Source: Lutibacter agarilyticus (lineage in GTDB: Bacteria > Bacteroidota > Bacteroidia > Flavobacteriales > Flavobacteriaceae). Taken from it: DNA of 64,000 nucleotides. The DNA is taken from the NCBI RefSeq assembly GCF_900188235.1, contig NZ_FZNT01000001.1:558001-622000 (forward strand). Reading direction: 5' to 3'. This document shows positions 63,376-64,000 of the stretch, piece by piece. The notes under the pieces are model-generated. The model saw nothing but the letters and a program-made list of their open reading frames with translations. It searched no databases and was not told where the DNA came from. The translations under genes and the position numbers were made by a program. Each line of letters begins with the position of its first letter. The first letter of the stretch is position 1.

Positions 63376-63513
63376 TTAATTCAAATGTAATTCAATAGTA
63401 CAGTTTTGGTTGGTTTTAACTACTCTTAATTGCTTAGAATAATTTAGTAAATATTGAATTATTTCTTTTCTTGGTTGTTCCTCACAAGAAGTCTTTTCAG
63501 TGTAAAGTTTCAT
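63376..63513 (-). CDS. 45-residue protein downstream of the sigma factor
   Basis: MKLYTEKTSCEEQPRKEI then IQYLLNYSKQLRVVKT and a short end IELHLN. The central helix with LLNYSK and the terminal LN resemble small conserved proteins encoded after ECF sigma genes in Flavobacteriaceae, as far as I recall. It is 49 bases downstream of the sigma factor gene, before a strong terminator, so it is probably the last gene of that operon. Function unknown. Confidence 0.6.
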   Translation of the reverse strand: MKLYTEKTSCEEQPRKEIIQYLLNYSKQLRVVKTNQNCTIELHLN

Positions 63514-63562
63514 CATATAATATCTTTTTATACTATATCAACGATGAAATTATCTGTTTATT

Positions 63563-64000
63563 TTAATTTACCAAACTAATTTGGTATTTATCCACCAATT
63601 TTCTTAAATTTATTAACGCATAGCGCATTCTTCCTAACGCCGTATTTATACTAACATTGGTATTTTCAGCAATTTCTTTAAAACTCATATCTTTGTACAT
63701 GCGCATTAATAATACTTCTTTTTGATCATCGGGTAATTCCGAAATCAACTCTTTAACATCGTCTAAAATTTGATTTTGTATCAATTGTTTTTCAACATTT
63801 AAAACTTCATCACTAATCACTGAAAAAATATCAAAATCATCAGTATTATTAAATTTAGGGATGCGTTTATTTCTTCTGAAATGATCAATAACTAGGTTAT
63901 GAGCAATGCGCATAACCCAAGGTAAAAATTTACCTTCTTCATTGTAATTCCCTTTTTTTAAGGTGTTAATTACTTTTATAAAAGTATCCTGAAAAATATC
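63563..64000 (-). CDS. RNA polymerase sigma factor, ECF type (cut by window edge)
   Basis: The frame is open to the window end, giving 145 residues of the C-terminal part. Region 2 is seen (DIFQDTFIKVINTL, GKFLPWVMRIAHNLVIDHFRR) and region 4 (LPDDQKEVLLMRMYKDMSFKEIAENTNVSINTALGRMRYALINL). The ATG at 63913 is internal. This form, with W-V-M-R-I-A-H-N in region 2, is the common Flavobacteriaceae sigma-70 family protein. Its N-terminus lies outside. Confidence 0.92.
   Translation of the reverse strand, partial: DIFQDTFIKVINTLKKGNYNEEGKFLPWVMRIAHNLVIDHFRRNKRIPKFNNTDDFDIFSVISDEVLNVEKQLIQNQILDDVKELISELPDDQKEVLLMRMYKDMSFKEIAENTNVSINTALGRMRYALINLRKLVDKYQISLVN

Overview
The window looks like a chromosomal segment of a low-GC (about 30 % by eye) member of the Bacteroidota, most likely a marine Flavobacteriaceae. 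Supporting signs are start codons without Shine-Dalgarno sequences, many promoters of the Bacteroidota type (TTG, then 16-20 nt, then TAnnTTTG), Flavobacteriaceae-type lipoproteins and small proteins (DUF4252, DUF4136, a CPXCG cysteine-rich protein), and an ECF sigma factor with its small membrane partner. I see no rRNA, tRNA, CRISPR array or intact insertion sequence.

Layout. 1-6.4 kb: the end of a SulP anion transporter with a beta-carbonic anhydrase, a DEAD-box helicase, an unusual zinc-ribbon SDR protein, a ThiE-like enzyme, a decayed outer-membrane protein end and a methyltransferase. 6.5-11.7 kb: a broken Fe-S DNA glycosylase, a YtxH/holin-like envelope pair and a large PocR-PAS-GAF hybrid kinase. 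11.8-20.7 kb: one leftward operon coding for a hybrid kinase, response regulator, HEAT protein, GT2 synthase, LtaS-like phosphotransferase with TPR, and a TPR plus YaiO-type barrel. It reads as a complete synthase-dependent polysaccharide assembly and export machine. 21.6-24.3 kb: a DcaP-type porin and a secreted amidohydrolase that are richer in GC than their surroundings. 24.6-36.7 kb: transporters, thioredoxin, RluA-type pseudouridine synthase, a kinase/REC-CRP pair, a fused 2-oxoacid dehydrogenase E1, an Lrp regulator, an M14 carboxypeptidase and an XRE regulator whose intergenic region carries repeated palindromic sites.

36.8-46 kb: M1 aminopeptidase, an ECF sigma / DUF4252 module facing an S41 protease with two lipoproteins, and peptidase T. 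46-52.6 kb: amino-acid biosynthesis, with lysA and then a thr operon (Thr/Ile-rich leader peptide, fused aspartokinase-homoserine dehydrogenase, thrB, a REP-like element, thrC). 52.6-58.4 kb: a CBS-domain kinase with a small partner, a small MscS protein, an M24 peptidase, gcvT and an acyltransferase. 58.4-61.2 kb: a small accessory island between core genes. It holds a protein with two similar SH3-like halves, a structured intergenic region, and a free-standing reverse transcriptase of the kind used in antiphage defence (UG/DRT type). 61.2-64 kb: rmuC, a DUF4136 protein, a 45-residue protein and a sigma factor cut by the window edge.

The two best candidates for a little-described system are the reverse transcriptase island, with its possible non-coding RNA, and the kinase-controlled polysaccharide operon. 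All family names come from reading motifs; no database search was run.
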